DNA of 35,457 bases from Schoenoplectus triqueter (GCA_964058805.1 CAXKVV010001431.1:1-35457), one strand, 5' to 3'. Shown: positions 1-13,125, counted from the first letter of the stretch. A program made the numbers and translations. Notes: a model not told the origin generated them from the letters alone.

Positions 1-130
1 GAAACCAGTGATCAATCATCAGCATAGTACCAGTTCCCCTGTATCATGATGAAGGGTTTCCAATTCTATATGGTAGACAAGATACCTTTTTATTTTGGTA
101 AAACATCATGACAGAAAATACAAAACACAC

Positions 131-3100
131 CTTTCCAATTGCACTACTAAATTTTGCAAAGGCTTCCACTTGGAGGAATTCAGGCAGCACCTGTATGTAT
201 TCCAATCTATGAAATTAGTAAAGGGACTTTATACAGCATATTGTGTTACACAGTTGGATAAACAGATACCTCAGCACTTGAGGCAGCGTAGTTTGACAAC
301 CTCTCCATCAGTTGAGATAGGACTGTTTTTATATCTACACCAGGCTGCAGCAAGAGCAAGTAAATTCTTGAACAATACCTCCATGCAAAAATAAGAAGGA
401 ACAAATTGTTTATCTTTCTACTTCTTTATTTCTCTACTTTTACCATGATCTATAGTGAGGTTTTGTTAGCTAAATTCTTTCTAAAACCCATTACAAAAAA
501 GAACTGGTTCCAACATGTCCACACGGAATATTCATACCAGCTCCAAGAAAAGAATGTTTTACTATCGTTTCTAAATCTTTCTGAAATGCTGTATAGAAAA
601 CCACCGCTCAAATTTCTTTTCAAGCGGAAGTGCGGAACATGTACCGGAAAAGTATACGCAATAAGAAACTCCAGCAAAAAAGAAGCAAAAGTCAAACCCA
701 TTTTAAATATAGAAATTTATAGTGGATACGAGACTATAAATGTCATTACTAGAGCTTCCTTAAAGAATAGAGCTAGGTATGGTTTTCTGCTCTTTCTAGT
801 AGTCCTAAAACACTATCATATTCTGGAATACTAAAGAGTTATATAGTGAATACGAGACTAAAAAGCTATCATTACCATAGATGTTGAATCGTATTTTGTA
901 TCGTATCGTATCGTATATCGTGTATTGTATCGTACTATTAAGATACACTAAACTTGATATAAAACAACTAATTAGACACATATTGTATTTTTTCTATTTG
1001 AGAATCATTATAATATGATATTTGAGAATCATTATAATATGATATTTTATCACATTTATATAGAACACTAGCACAACATGCATGCTATGTGATATGAACA
1101 CTACTCTTATTATAATTCTATGACAATCCAAATAACATAAGTACTAACAAAAAAAATATTTTCTTCCAATCAACCACATATAAATTCAATATATATTTTT
1201 AGAATGAAATACCAAATAGGAATTTAATATACATATTTATTTAATACATTAGAAAAAAATAGTTTTATACTTTTATTCAATATTTTTTGAGTCACTTATT
1301 TTTGGTCAGGATTCGTTAGCAATTCGCTAAGGATTCGTGCAAGTCCCCTCTCCATAGACAAAAAGTGCAGATTTATATTTATTGGTCTCGGAATTGTATC
1401 GTATCGTAAGATTCGTATCTATTAGCTTCTAATTCGTATCTATTAGCTTCTAAATCGTATCGTATCGTAAGATTCGTATCTTGAATCGTAAGATACTAAC
1501 TTCTATGATCATTACTACTATTACTATCTATTTTGATCTTTGTGATGACTCTATTGGGTTTCATTTCTAGCCTACCCCATTTTGTTTGGGACTAAAGGCT
1601 TTGTTGTTCTTCTTGATAAAATAAAACTAAAGAGTCAATCATTTCAGAAATGCATGAGCATTAAGAAAGAAGTTTTGCCAACCTGAAGCTGTGGAAATGC
1701 ACTTAATAACGTTTCCAAAGTTTGCAGATGGTACTCATCAGGGAAAACTTGAATTATGCAATCCATCAAGTAAAATTGTGCCAAGTCGTCTTTACAATTG
1801 ACAACCTGTGGAAAGCATTGTCAAACTGTCTCAGAGCATAGCCCAGTAGAGTGGATTCAAAGTTAACTAAGTACTACATCTACCTCTAATGCTGATACAC
1901 ACATGTAAGTTAAAGTTTTTAACTTCAAACTGGGTCAACAGTTCCTTATGGAATTTTGCCTTTTCTGCATGAAAGGTTTAGGATTTCTTCTAACAAGCTT
2001 ACCAAAACTTCTCTTTTAAGCATGATTTATTGCTTCTGTGCCTCGTTTTTCTAGATTAAAGGGAAAAATAATTATTAACAACTATAACCTGTTCCAAGAT
2101 TCTAGGAAGAACAGTTTCTTTGTACATGTCAAGGTCAACACCTTCAATCTGACTTAGAACATGAAGATTTTTCCCCACCTATATAAGAATAAAAAATCAA
2201 ATAAATATTAAAGATAAACTTATCTACAGCCAATCGAACTTCTAACATTTAAGATATTGCCTCATAAAAACTATAAAATCTGCTATTCAACCGTCCAAAC
2301 TGAAGTACCCTAAAAACTATCCCCATTTATGGATTTCAACTCAAAAGTATAGATTACTATCAACTAAAAAGAAAAGAGGCTATTATGATCTCACCTTCAA
2401 ATTATCACCAAAAAAAAAGTTCCTTCAAAAAAGTATCATCTTCCTCTTTTTGATTTGATATAATTAAACTGGTTGCCTGAATTGGATGTTTCTCGTTCCA
2501 TCTCTGATCTTAATCAGATATCTCACAGAAAAAGGAAACCTTAAGATGGTGAAATTCCTTCTCTCTCTCTGGTAATGTAAGGGTATAATGGTAATTTTTT
2601 TACTTAATATTAATTTTAGTTTCAATTGATTAAATTCAAGAATCAGGATAACTATAAGGTACTTAAGTTTCGGATCAGTAAATAGCATATTTTAAAGTGA
2701 CAATGAGGAAATTGCTGATATAACATGTTTTCTCAATAACGAGATTGCAGCTCCATAATGTAAATTTAAAAAATTACAGTGTCAAGCATGCTTATATTAT
2801 AATTACAAGGTCACGTAGTTCGCTCCTTTCTTTCTCCCGCTTCTCCTTGTCTCTATGAGGTCCCTAAAATCCATTAAAGAAATGTCAACTAAAAGAGCCA
2901 ACATCTAAAAATGAGGCATGAAGCACTCTAAGTTTGTACTTCTTGAAATTAGTGTATAGTGTGCACATACACTTGTTCACCATCAGATCTAAAACTGAGA
3001 ACAATTATAAAGAGCCAAACCAATCACTAATAAAATAGTGCTTGGTCAGAGTTTCCTTAATTACAATGACTTTTTTTTTCCTAAATCAAATCTCAGCCTG

Positions 3101-5391
3101 CCAACTATTGTTGATTAAAATTCAGTTTTAAGCACTTAAGCTTTAATATCTGTAAAAACATAATAAAACACAAGAAGCGTGTCAAGCAATATATGCTTGG
3201 TTTGAGTTATTATATGGAAAGAATCAGGTGAAAATGGATGAAAGTTTGAGTAATTCTTGTTTTAATTCACGGACCTGTTGTTGCATCCTAACCCAAAGTT
3301 TATTCATTTCTATGAAGTTCTGAAGAACAAATTCAATAGCATCATTTACACTATCAGCATCCCTGTAGAGAAAATGCAATTTGTGAGAATGCAACTCTAA
3401 ATTAGTTTGCAGAATGGAGCCGCTAATGTTAAGTTCCCATGCTTTTAATTTGCTTACCCTTCATACTCGCTTCCGATATCAGGCAGTTTGTCACGGCTAA
3501 TCTGGGAGAGGTAACTCCTCAAGAAAAGACCACGGAGTGGGTGCTGAATACCCCTGCACATCTCCACTAGGTCCTTCAATACATCCTTTGCAGGAGCCTC
3601 TTTTGATTTTATATACACTGATCCTACTGTGCATAGCAGATACCTAAAAACAAGCATTCCCTTCAATTTTCATTTACAAAACACAACAAAATTTTAGTGG
3701 GAGGAGGTGTTCAACCTGCCTTCTCCCATCACATGCAATGCCAGTACTAGGAAATATGAACAACTCGTCTTGGTATTGAAAAATTGAATACAAAAATGAA
3801 CTTAGCTGTTTTAAAATGATCAAACATAGCTCAGAATGTTGGTCAAAAGACAATTTCAGTTGGCAAAGTGCTAAGATCGCCACGCTAGATTTCAATGTGA
3901 TCATTGAAGTGATACTAGCGCATTAGATTGGTATGAACCAGTTAACCATAAGGCTGGTTTTTTATCTTCTTCATTTACTAAACATTTTATGTTGCAATGC
4001 ACATCACATATAATGGTCAGGTTTGATTTGTGAAAAGATGACAGAAGTTATGAGAACCAAATAACCAATGCAAGGCATACCATTTATTAGAAAGAGGAAG
4101 GCATACTTACAATCTTGGCAGGACATTGCCAGCATGCTGAACAAGCTCATAGAGGTCTACAACAGAGCAGCCGCCACGAGTTGTCTCTTCTCTGAAGAAC
4201 ATCTCTAGCTTCCTCAACTCATCAAATGTTCTCATATCTATGGTAGAGCCATTGAAACATTTAAATCAACATTCCATTGTGCTTCTACATTGATCAATAG
4301 TAAATTTATTTTCTTATCATGCTCCTAAAACCAGACACTTATGCAACCCCCCCCCCCCAACCCCCCCAAAAAACACACACACACACACACACCCCACAGA
4401 CACAAATGGTAGTAGTATACGACTATACGCCCTTTTAATTCTTTGTTTTAGCTTTAGCACTTTTTTTTTGTTATGCCTCTGCACGGGGTCAATAACAAAA
4501 TGAAGAAGTGAAGGATTGCATGAAAGATCCATAAAAGCAAAACAGAGAAGCTTTGCAAATTGCAAACGCTAACCAGTTTAGTACCATTGCAAATGACCAG
4601 ACTTGAGCCAAAGCAAGACAAAAACAAAAGATTAATTTTAGACCAAACATTATTTTCACAAGAATAGTAACAATAATATAAATTATAACCCCTTACAGAG
4701 CTCATAATATTTGTGTGGGGAAAGCCGGGAGGTCCGAAGCTCTGACAACATCAGTGCTGAGAACTTGAGAGCATCCTTCAGATTGTTTGAGTCCTATCAA
4801 TTAAGATGAAAAGAAAGGTAAGAAAGTAGCAAACAATTCGTGTTGTACAAAATATGACATACTTGGTGTTTTATGGGACTTCCAGGTACCAGAAAGTAAC
4901 TGTCACAGCGAGCAATATCATTGCATAGCGTGTTGCTAGTTTTCTGATTAATAAGTAATAGGACACCTAGGAGCTAAATGTCACTCAATGCATACATAGG
5001 CAGTTGCTCAGTGCTGTTATCAAATACCGTTGCTAGACCAGTATGGACATCCGGTTTCATATTTTCATAACTGATTGACCTCTGCTCCTGAATTAATACA
5101 AATATATCCTTCGACAGTTGGAGCCCGATTCTCCTAGTTCAATTCGAGCGTTCTTGTAAGTTCAGGAGTCAGGATTCATGTGTAAAAGATCTCAACCCAA
5201 GCTGCTTCCGATCGCCGAACACGGCGAACTGTTAGTCAAGACTGAACTACAGATAACATTGAACTGAGGTTAGGGCTAGCATTAGGACTTACGAGAGCAC
5301 GGTGCATGTAGTAGGCGTTTTGCTGGACGCCGGCGATGCCCTCGGCGAGCCACTTCTCTTCATCCTCAGCCGCCGTGTCGGCGTGCATCAT
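131..5391 (-). CDS. VPS35: VPS35 retromer subunit, N-terminal part (10 exons, runs off left edge)
   Basis: Core subunit of the retromer, the cytosolic endosomal complex (VPS26-VPS29-VPS35) that retrieves vacuolar sorting receptors. I placed ten coding exons by GT-AG signals and homology: 5391-5293, 4793-4697, 4237-4111, 3643-3458, 3362-3275, 2863-2807, 2178-2089, 1805-1683, 344-270 and 190-131. All phases join and give 334 codons, a bit under half of a ~790-residue plant VPS35. The start is the first of two tandem ATGs ([15 protein letters not shown]). The PRLYLL motif, known in the family for VPS26 binding, spans the exon 3/4 junction. Other family hallmarks are [26 protein letters not shown]-type [15 protein letters not shown], and [17 protein letters not shown]. 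The last exon in view ends AIGK with a GTGTG donor; no further exon is visible in 1-130. No stops or frameshifts are seen, so the gene looks functional. The paralogue (A, B or C) cannot be told from this part. Confidence 0.96.
876..1507. mobile_element. Non-autonomous hAT-type element (632 bp) in VPS35 intron 8
   Basis: A perfect 8-bp direct repeat, ATCATTAC, lies at 868-875 and 1508-1515. The enclosed element begins CATAGATGTT and ends with the complement of CATAGAAGTT (9 of 10 match). An 8-bp duplication with short CA..TG termini is the hAT signature. There is no coding capacity. Both subterminal regions are loaded with GTATCGTATCG and related units (about 888-940 and 1384-1490), probably transposase-binding repeats. 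Two internal tandem duplications are visible: about 24 bp twice at 996-1043, and about 21 bp twice at 1411-1452. The element lies wholly inside intron 8 and does not disturb the splice sites at 1683 and 344. Confidence 0.8.
1556..1614 (+). repeat. 3' end of an Au-type SINE (5'-truncated)
   Basis: The stretch contains CTAGCCTACCCCATTTTG, then GTTTGGGACTAAAGGCTTTG, then TTGTTCTTCTTG. This matches the conserved 3' part of the angiosperm Au SINE family, which ends in TTG repeats. No tRNA-like A/B box half is visible upstream, so it is a truncated copy. It lies directly beyond the target duplication of the hAT-type element, still inside VPS35 intron 8. A second copy is at 33750-33812. The family name is from recall. 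Confidence 0.65.
4347..4393. repeat. Poly-C and (CA)n tract in VPS35 intron 2
   Basis: Two C runs (about 12 and 7 bases) separated by AA are followed by an A run and about ten CA units. This is simple sequence inside the intron between VPS35 exons 2 and 3. On the minus (transcribed) strand it becomes (TG)n followed by G runs. A short open frame rich in Gly/Val across it is an artefact of the repeat. Confidence 0.85.
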
Positions 5392-8045
5392 CGCTTCTTC
5401 ACGGCGAACCGATTAAACTCTCTTCGAATCGGAGAAATTTCCTATATCAGGAACGGCGAAATCTCTGTTCTCTTTCTTGTATTTTCTGTTTGTCTATGAT
5501 CGTTTCAGTGAATCTGGATTCGCTGCTCCAAGGAAATGTTATAATTGAGTTGTTTATGGTTCTTCGGTTTTGGGGTATTTTTCATAGTCCGAAGAAAAAT
5601 ATTTTGGGATCTGATTCAGAGAAGAGTTGACCAGTTGGTGGGTGTTTCGGATTTCGGTTCGGATCCGCGCAGTTGGTTTGGACTGGAGTCGCATTGCTAG
5701 CCCTAGACAGCCCAGCCAGGTCAGCTTGCATCCCACAAGTCCACTCATCAAACGCGATCTTAGCGCTAGTCACGTTTGAACGCTTTCAGCGCTTTCAAGG
5801 CGGAAGGCGGGTAAAATATCCAATTTTCTCTTTTGTATTATTTTAGTATGATAATATTAATTATGTTCATACCAATCATTTGTTTTTATCTACGGAAAAA
5901 ATAAAAAAATGAACATGATCATTTATCAAATATATTAGTATGATAATATTAATTATATATTAGTTGTTGCACCATATATAATTACCTGCCCTCTCTTAAT
6001 TTTTGCTCAAGCTCCGTTATTCTATGGGTAGAATTTCCTTACCAATCATTAAGTCTAGCCAATTTGAAATTTATATGTGACGCTATTAAGTGTAGCTAAT
6101 TTAATGGCTTTAACACTTCAAACCCCTCATCGTTTCTGCTCTTCTACTTCCTACACTGGTCTCATTAAAAATCAAAATCAAGTGGGATCCATCATCAGAA
6201 AAAAATAAATAGAGAAAATAAGAGATTTAAAGAACAGCAGATCTCAATCAATCCTCCATAAATATCAGAAGCCTTTTTTTATTTATGTCAGGTCAAAGAA
6301 TTAAGCTCTTGTGCATGTGCATGGTACTAAAAAAATATATGTATATTAAATGGCTCCTATTGTCAGATGTGATTATATGAAATGCAGCAAAAAATATATA
6401 AGTACATAATCATTCATAAATTGAAAAAATGAGATTATATAAATTTGATATTATGTTATTATCCAAAATATGATAGCATAAAAATGCCTTATATATAATA
6501 TAGTCATTTCACGAAGTGGGTCATACGCAATCATGGATGGTGATACATCCTGAGTTAATTTGGCAGGCCGTGTCAAGGTAAAACTATATGATGTGTAAGT
6601 GCAAAAGTGTGTGTAAATGTGACACAAAAGCTATTCTGACATATAAATTTTGTGCGTGTGTAAAATCTCTTCTCTTTTCCTAAGTGAGATCTTATATAGG
6701 AGAAGAATGACATGGAGATTGTGGCAAGTTCATGACATGATTAAAAACTAATACTAAAAGTAGCAACTGCACGTAATGATAAAGTTGGTGTGCATGACCG
6801 CGTGTTCTTGTCTTATTTAACTGTGCTATTTTAGATTATGATCAGTTATAATCATTATTCATAATGGTGAGCGATTACAAAGGCAATTGTGCTCGAGATG
6901 AGTAGCAAGATGATTTCGAGCTTGTGGGCATTCATCTCGAAATCTCTCCATTCGAAATATATAATGAGCGAAAGAAACTGCTTAGGATTCTTTATAAATC
7001 TTACGAGCTAAGTGTTCGAACCAGTTCATAAATGAATCTCTGAAAACACAGTCCTATCATGTGATATAATACTCGACATGTCTGAAATCTTAATTCCGCC
7101 TCGTATACAATGATGAAGAAACATTGAATGCGAGAAAAAAAGAAGAAAAGAAAGGAAACGGAAAAATATGTTATCAAACACAAATTTTAACACATAAAAT
7201 TTATGTGTAATTTGATATGAGGTAGAGCCGTAGAGGTCAATGGGAGCATGGATTAGATTACGGAGTCATATGAATTATAAAATATAAGATATAAACAATT
7301 TTGTTATGAAAGATTTATTTTTCTTGAAAAATAAATATACACCTGAAAACACGTAAAAGTTGTGAATATGGTCCCATGGGCAGATCTATGTAGCCTCCAA
7401 GGCGATAACTATTTCTTTGTAATTTTTTTTATACGAATACGTTGTAAATATATAATTTTTCAGAATTTAAAAAAAAAAATATGTTTATTTTATTTCTTCT
7501 GAAAGAAAATTTAATTTTTGCCTACTTTAACACAAAAGTCTAAATCCGTTTCTAAATATAAAGTTATAATTAGGATTCTTTAATATAAATTTTTACTTGA
7601 CAAAAATATATCAGACATTAATCATTTCTCGGCATGTATATAAATAATTAGGAGGCTCCAACTTGAATAAACTAGAGCTACAACATTAATTTTTGATGCT
7701 ATACGATACACGGGGTTAATAAGTCAACACAAATGTACTTCGATGCAATTGTAAACTAGCGTGCGGTCCAGTACGCAAAAGGTGCTTCCTCTTCCTCTTC
7801 CTCTTCCTCTTCGGAGCTCAGACAAAGCATCTTTCCTAAAGGGCTAAAACAGTAAAACCCCAGAGGCCCAGCCACACCCACAATTTCCATCCTCACCGTA
7901 TCAACGCCCCCAAATTTCCTACTTCCGAATCCTAGTCCTGCAATCAGTCTGGTTCGACGTACAACTACAGAAAATCTGGTACAATTGGGGTCCCGCTACT
8001 CCCTCTCTCTATATCTATTTACCTCCATCCGAAACGAGAGAGACC
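5392..8045. other. Divergent intergenic region between VPS35 and the MCRS1-like gene
   Basis: About 2.65 kb without a supportable gene. The VPS35 leader should lie just above 5391 and the MCRS1-like leader just below 8046. The part near VPS35 (5640-5815) is relatively GC-rich; the rest is AT-rich. A 22-bp direct repeat (TTAGTATGATAATATTAATT plus 2 bases) occurs at 5843-5864 and 5935-5956. A pyrimidine hexamer repeat lies at 7785-7812. No convincing TATA box could be assigned to either gene. No transposon termini were recognised here. Confidence 0.6.
7785..7812 (+). repeat. (CTTCCT)n pyrimidine repeat upstream of the MCRS1-like gene
   Basis: About 4.5 copies of CTTCCT lie 235-260 bases upstream of the ATG at 8046, and more CT-rich sequence follows at 8003-8012. 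Pyrimidine-rich patches are common in plant core promoters and leaders, so this may mark the promoter or 5' leader. That role is inferred from position only. Confidence 0.6.
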
Positions 8046-11000
8046 ATGGGGGCGCTCTCCTCATCTTCATCGGAGGTCCTTAAGTGGGTCCCAGAGGACG
8101 ACATCTTACTTAAAAACGCTATCGAGGTACTTTTTTTTGCTACATCTTGTTAATTTGGAATTGTGTTCTTTTTGCGTGTGCTGTTCTTTTGGTAAGGCAA
8201 AAGGAAATGGAGGCGGAAATTGTTATGGAAAATTGCTTACTGGTACCTCATGGTTCGCTACAGCGGATAGGTACCTCAAACGACAACTCTGCACCTGTCT
8301 ACAAAGAATTATAAGTCCTTACTGGTAACCTTAATACTCACTGGGTATCAGGCACCATAGCCCTCTTTAGCATGCATGTGTACTGTTCTTTTACTGGTAC
8401 TCCGTCAAAACTCAGCAAGGATGAGTGTAACATGACTTTTGTAATATATAGATCTCTTATTAGTAGATTGATTATTTTCAAGATGTAGCTGGGTCTACAT
8501 TCTACAATTTTTCTGGGGTCTTTTCTTCATAACTTTATTTTAGTTACGCACCCATTGCAGATGAAACCATACATGTTCTTTTTGAGTATTAATAAATTGT
8601 TCAGTTAAGCAAGAACTGAGCTGACTGTTGCCAATGTTTTCAATAATTAATTCAAACAAATTGCTTTCTAATTTTGATATTACCACCAAGATCCAAACTG
8701 ATTTGTTTTCTTTAGCTTCATTGGGGTTTGAATAATAAAGGGCTACCTAGTTACTAAGGGCAAAATTTGTACATGCATATTTAAATAAATACAGTAATAC
8801 ATATTTTCTGTCCCACTAACCTAATTGAAGTTGCTATTTGTAATTAACTTAAAATGGGGGTATTACTTGAATTATGAGAGATTTTGTTTGTAATTTACCA
8901 ATGAGGAATAGCAGGTTGTGTTGTCCTTTGCCTCTTCTGTCAATACAGCCCCTCAACTTGCCAAAAAAAACAAACAAACAGATTTTATTATCTGATAGTC
9001 AGACTATTTTTTGTTTCTAATCAATGCAGGCTGGTGCTTCTCTGGAGGCATTAGCCAAAGGGGCTGTGAATTTCACTCGTCGCTTTTCCCTAAAAGAATT
9101 ACAGGAGAGGTGGCAAACCCTCCTCTATAACTCAGAGGTGTCAACAGAGTCTTTTGCTCGCATGATTGACTATGAATATATTACTTCTTCAAATCCTTCT
9201 ATCAAACTGAGTGCTGACACGGGCCTAAATCATGGCAAGAGGACAGCTGATTCAGTTAGGAGCCTGTACTATTCCATGCGCAAGCGGATATGTACATATC
9301 AGCCTTCTGAGACTGCTGCAGTCAATGAGCTGCCACAGTATGATTTGGAAAGTCACGACATTTTACACTTTCTATCTGATCAATCTGGTGAGGGGACTGC
9401 AATTGAGCCTCTGCCTGACTATACTGATAACCTCCTCATGTCTCCTAAGATTTGCCCAAATATTGAGGGCGGAGAAGAATTTAAAATGATGGACTCAGAT
9501 GGTGACAAGAAGAGTGGTGCTGAACCCATTTCACAGGACCCAGATCCATTTTGGCAATCTATCCAGAGAGAGGAGCAGCAGGAGGCGCTGTCTCAGGCCA
9601 AGGAAACCAGATCCAGTAGTGAAATAATGGATGATTTAATCGATTTTCATATGGACTTTGAGGGTGGTCTGTTCTTCATGGACGAGGGAGCGATTGCTGA
9701 TACATCTTGCTCCATTTATCTGAATTCCCCACAAGATGATGTGGTGAACCGTACAGGTGGGCCTGCTATGAACCTGCCTGCCACTGAGTCAATCTGTGCT
9801 GATGGCAATAATGCAACAACTAAAGCCTGCAACCCAGTTGCTGTTGAGGTTGTTCCACAAGAGGAGAAATTCGTGGTTTGTGTGTTGAATACTGAAGATT
9901 GGGATATACCTGACAATGATCATCTGAACTCCAATGATATGTTAAATCCTAATGTTCATCATAACACTAATCCTAACCCTTCCCATAATCCCAACAATAA
10001 TGCCAATAAGAACAATTTGGATATTGCTGCCTCCTCTGCTGTGTCATTGACTGATGGGAGACCAACTACTGGAGGTTTGATTGGAATAAAGGCAATGGAG
10101 TCAGTAATTCCTGCACTCACTCCAGTTACTGTACCTTTGATACCAGTACCAGCAATTCTAGAGCCCTTAAGAGCAACTGAACATTCTATTTTGCCAGAAA
10201 AGGCGCTTTTGGTATCTATGGTGGGTCCTTCCAGCAGCTCACTCGAATGTGGTCCAGCTCAGGTGCAAGCATCCAATGTCATTAGACAAAACAGTACTGC
10301 CTCAAATGAACTGAACCCTCAAGTGAATGAAGGTACTGTGCCTCAAGATATGGGTAATTGTGAGACTTCTGAAAACCCCAAGGAGACGGAACCAGTACAG
10401 GCAGCTAATCAGATGGACTATTACTTGAATCCGGTAAGTTCACCTATGGGGTGTAATCCTGGGGCAGGTGGTCAATTTGATGTGCCTCAGAAGGGCAAGC
10501 CGTCAACTCAAGCGGCCTTGATAGTAGGAGCCGAAGAACATGATATATCTGGTATGGGTCCTACTCATGCTTTGGGTCCCAGTCCTGGTCTGGGTCCAGA
10601 AGAACCAATTGCATCTACTTCAGACCATGAAGGACAACAAGCTTCTGAGGATAGTAGTAATGAAGTTCCTAATTTTTCTGATATTGAAGCTATGGTATGA
10701 GTCATAAATTCATTATTTTTATTTTATTTTATTTTTAAGTTTGAAGCAATATTTTACATTACCCGCAGCTGATACTAACAGTTTTTCGAGTTGCTTTCAT
10801 CATGTGATTTTAAAAGAAATACTTTTTCTAAGTTCTGACAAGACACCTTTTATCCTAACTATCATCTTTCTTTGACTTGGTATCAAATTAAAGTTGAGCA
10901 AAAGAATAACTAATTAGTACTTTTCAGTTTGGATGGACTGTTTAGTGGAGAATCGGTTACTTTTTAATATTAATATGAAAAAGGAGGAAATGTTTACTTA

Positions 11001-13125
11001 TTTTGTTCTTGGCCCTGGTCTGTCATTTGCAAGTAACTTAAAATTGCTAGTACCATAGAATTGTGGTGTAATTTGTTATTTTCTTGTGATTTTGGCCTTT
11101 AAATGTAGATATTGGACATGGATTTAAGCCCATTTGATCAGGAGAATCATCTAGCAAAGGAAGGTGGGTATAAGTTAAGTTGTTAGTGCAGTTTGATTTC
11201 TTATTCGGTTTGAATATGAATGTCAATGTCCTTATGACTAGCTGGTTCTGTTACTGTTAAAATTTCTAATTGCTTGGCTGTTATCTTTTGAATAGCTTGC
11301 TTTTTTTGTCCTATTATTTGTGCAACAAGGATTGCATTAATTAATTGAATGTGCATCTCTATTTGATGGAAAGGGTAAAATGAATCCAAAGTAAGGGAAT
11401 TAGATGTATTAATTGGTGAATTGCACAATGAATGATTGGTTAAGCTGAATTTGGATGTTTTTAAAGTTAGCAGGTCAGGTGCGCACTGATAGGTCATCTC
11501 CAATAATTGGAGTTTACTACGTTATTAGAACAAACTGTTTCAGGCAAGCAACAGTGCAACATAGCCTGTCTTTTTACAACTAACACATTTGCCCATATGA
11601 TTCTATTTTCAGTTTTGAAGTTCCACTGCTCTGAGAGTAGAAAGAGCCTCATTCGTCTTGAGCAGGGTGCCCGGTCCTACATGAATCGTGCCATCTTATC
11701 TAGAGGGGCATTTGCAGTATTTTATGGCTGGAATTTGAAGTACTTCATAAAGAGTCCTGAGGTAGGCAACAATTTTCCGTTCTACTTCTCCTTTTGGTAA
11801 ATTACAGCCATTTGTTATCAGTTGTTTTAGTCAACACTAATACTTTCATGCTTTATATAAATATAAGCAAGCAAATTGAGGGAGTGAAGTAAGTCCAACT
11901 ACCAAATGGGTGGAAGAATAATAAACATGGGGACGACTATAAAATACTTTACTGTAGTAATATGACAATTCCTTTTAAACTTTGTGGTATTTTTAGAGAA
12001 ATATTTTGTAATTAACTAATTATTCTACATTGAAGGTTTCAATTGGAAGAGAGACGGAAGATGTGAAAGTTGATATTGACTTGGGAAAAGAAGGACGTGC
12101 AAACAAAATTTCCCGTAGACAGGTTTTGTACTGTTTCCTATTTACTTGAAATAGCTTTTGCTATTGCCTTCAATATTTTAAAGATATGCCTCTTAGAATC
12201 ATTTGAAATACCTGACATATTGTTCTGGAAAAGGGTGATATCCTTATATGAAACTCTTGCATACCTGAGAACTGTCTGGATTATTATTTAGAACTTTTTG
12301 GATTCCCCTTAAAATCAAGGCATCAAAGTGCAACTCAATGTTTTATTTTTTCCCCCTTATTTATTGGTTTTCTTTATTTCCTTATCCAAGACTAGATATT
12401 ATCGTAACTTCTAACTAAAACTAAAAAGTTTATTTCCTTCTTAATATGGGGCCTTAGGCGGTGATAAAAATGGATGAGAGTGGCTCATTTCACATCAAGA
12501 ACATTGGGAAGTGTTCTCTCTTTGTGAACAGTAAAGAAGTACCGGCCAAAAAACGCATAAACTTAACTTCTGGTTCTCTTATTGAGGTCTGTCTATCTCT
12601 CCCCCCTCCCCCCCCTTCTCCACTTTTGTTTGATCACGATTTTGTGTTTTTTTTTTGGGTATTGAGGGTTAACTCAGGTTATTGTTATGTAAAATTGATG
12701 TGGAGTTGCCATTCATTTAGGGCCATGGGTCAAATATATCAATTATAAAAGTCTGGTTGGATTTAGATTTGTCCAGGCTTGACTTCTGGTTCTTTTGTGC
12801 TAGATTTGTCATGATTAGTCACCAATATAATAAAAAACACTGCCAATTTAGGCTTAAACAAGGAGCACCTGCCAAAGTAAAAAAGGTGCAAAATTGTAAT
12901 GTTAAGGTTAAGAAATGATGATCTGAATCAGTGCATATGTCTGTGCTTGTATGAGGTTCTGCTAACTATGAATTTGTTTTTGTACAGATAAGGGATTTAA
13001 AGTTCATATTTGAGATCAACGAGAAAGCGGTGAACCGGTACATTTTTAACATGTGCCGTACTGGCGAATCTCATCGAGCAAATTTCGAATGGATTCCAGT
13101 CTCGAAATCATTGAAGGGCTCATAG
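8046..13125 (+). CDS. Microspherule protein 1-like protein (MCRS_N + FHA domain), 7 exons
   Basis: Exons: 8046-8126, 9030-10694, 11109-11163, 11613-11761, 12036-12122, 12458-12586 and 12988-13125 (stop TAG). Phases join to 767 codons. The N-terminus (about 13-75) is an MCRS_N/SANT-like region: WVPEDDILLKNAIE, then AGASLEALAKGAVNFTRRFS, then ELQERWQTLLY. The middle (about 130-590), mostly in the single 1665-base exon, is acidic, low-complexity and probably disordered, with an Asn/Pro/His-rich stretch near 9945-10020. Residues about 620-735 carry a C-terminal FHA domain: SIGRETEDV, ISRRQAVIK and FHIKNIG. The family (Arabidopsis EMB1967/At3g54350 and At1g75530) is related to animal MCRS1, a subunit of INO80 and NSL chromatin complexes, so a nuclear chromatin role is likely. 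The canonical FHA His is Gln here, as in relatives. Exon 4 was chosen because its acceptor gives the family's usual length before IRLEQGARSYM. Confidence 0.93.
9945..10020 (+). repeat. Asn/Pro/His-rich low-complexity coding segment
   Basis: Inside exon 2 of the MCRS1-like gene, the codons AAT/AAC, CCT/CCC and CAT recur irregularly and encode NPNVHHNTNPNPSHNPNNNA and the residues after it. It looks like a short slippage-grown, disordered linker. The DNA contains a telomere-like CCTAACCCT, but only once, so it is not a telomeric repeat. Confidence 0.75.

Noticed and set aside
95..834. Two plus-strand open frames of 99 and 142 codons
   Set aside because: The first overlaps the real VPS35 exons 9 and 10 on the other strand; the second lies in VPS35 intron 8. 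Neither has family-like sequence.
4317..4705. Minus-strand frames with a Cys/Val and Gly run
   Set aside because: They read through the poly-C/(CA)n tract in a VPS35 intron; VPS35 exon 2 is in a different frame.
5554..5773. Minus-strand open frames upstream of VPS35
   Set aside because: Short, without homology, in the GC-richer leader/promoter region; VPS35 starts cleanly at 5391.
9960..9985. Telomere-like CCTAACCCT in the MCRS1-like gene
   Set aside because: A single occurrence within Asn/Pro codons; no tandem array.
11201..11503. 100-codon minus-strand frame in an intron of the MCRS1-like gene
   Set aside because: No recognisable similarity and located in an intron with consistent flanking exons on the plus strand.
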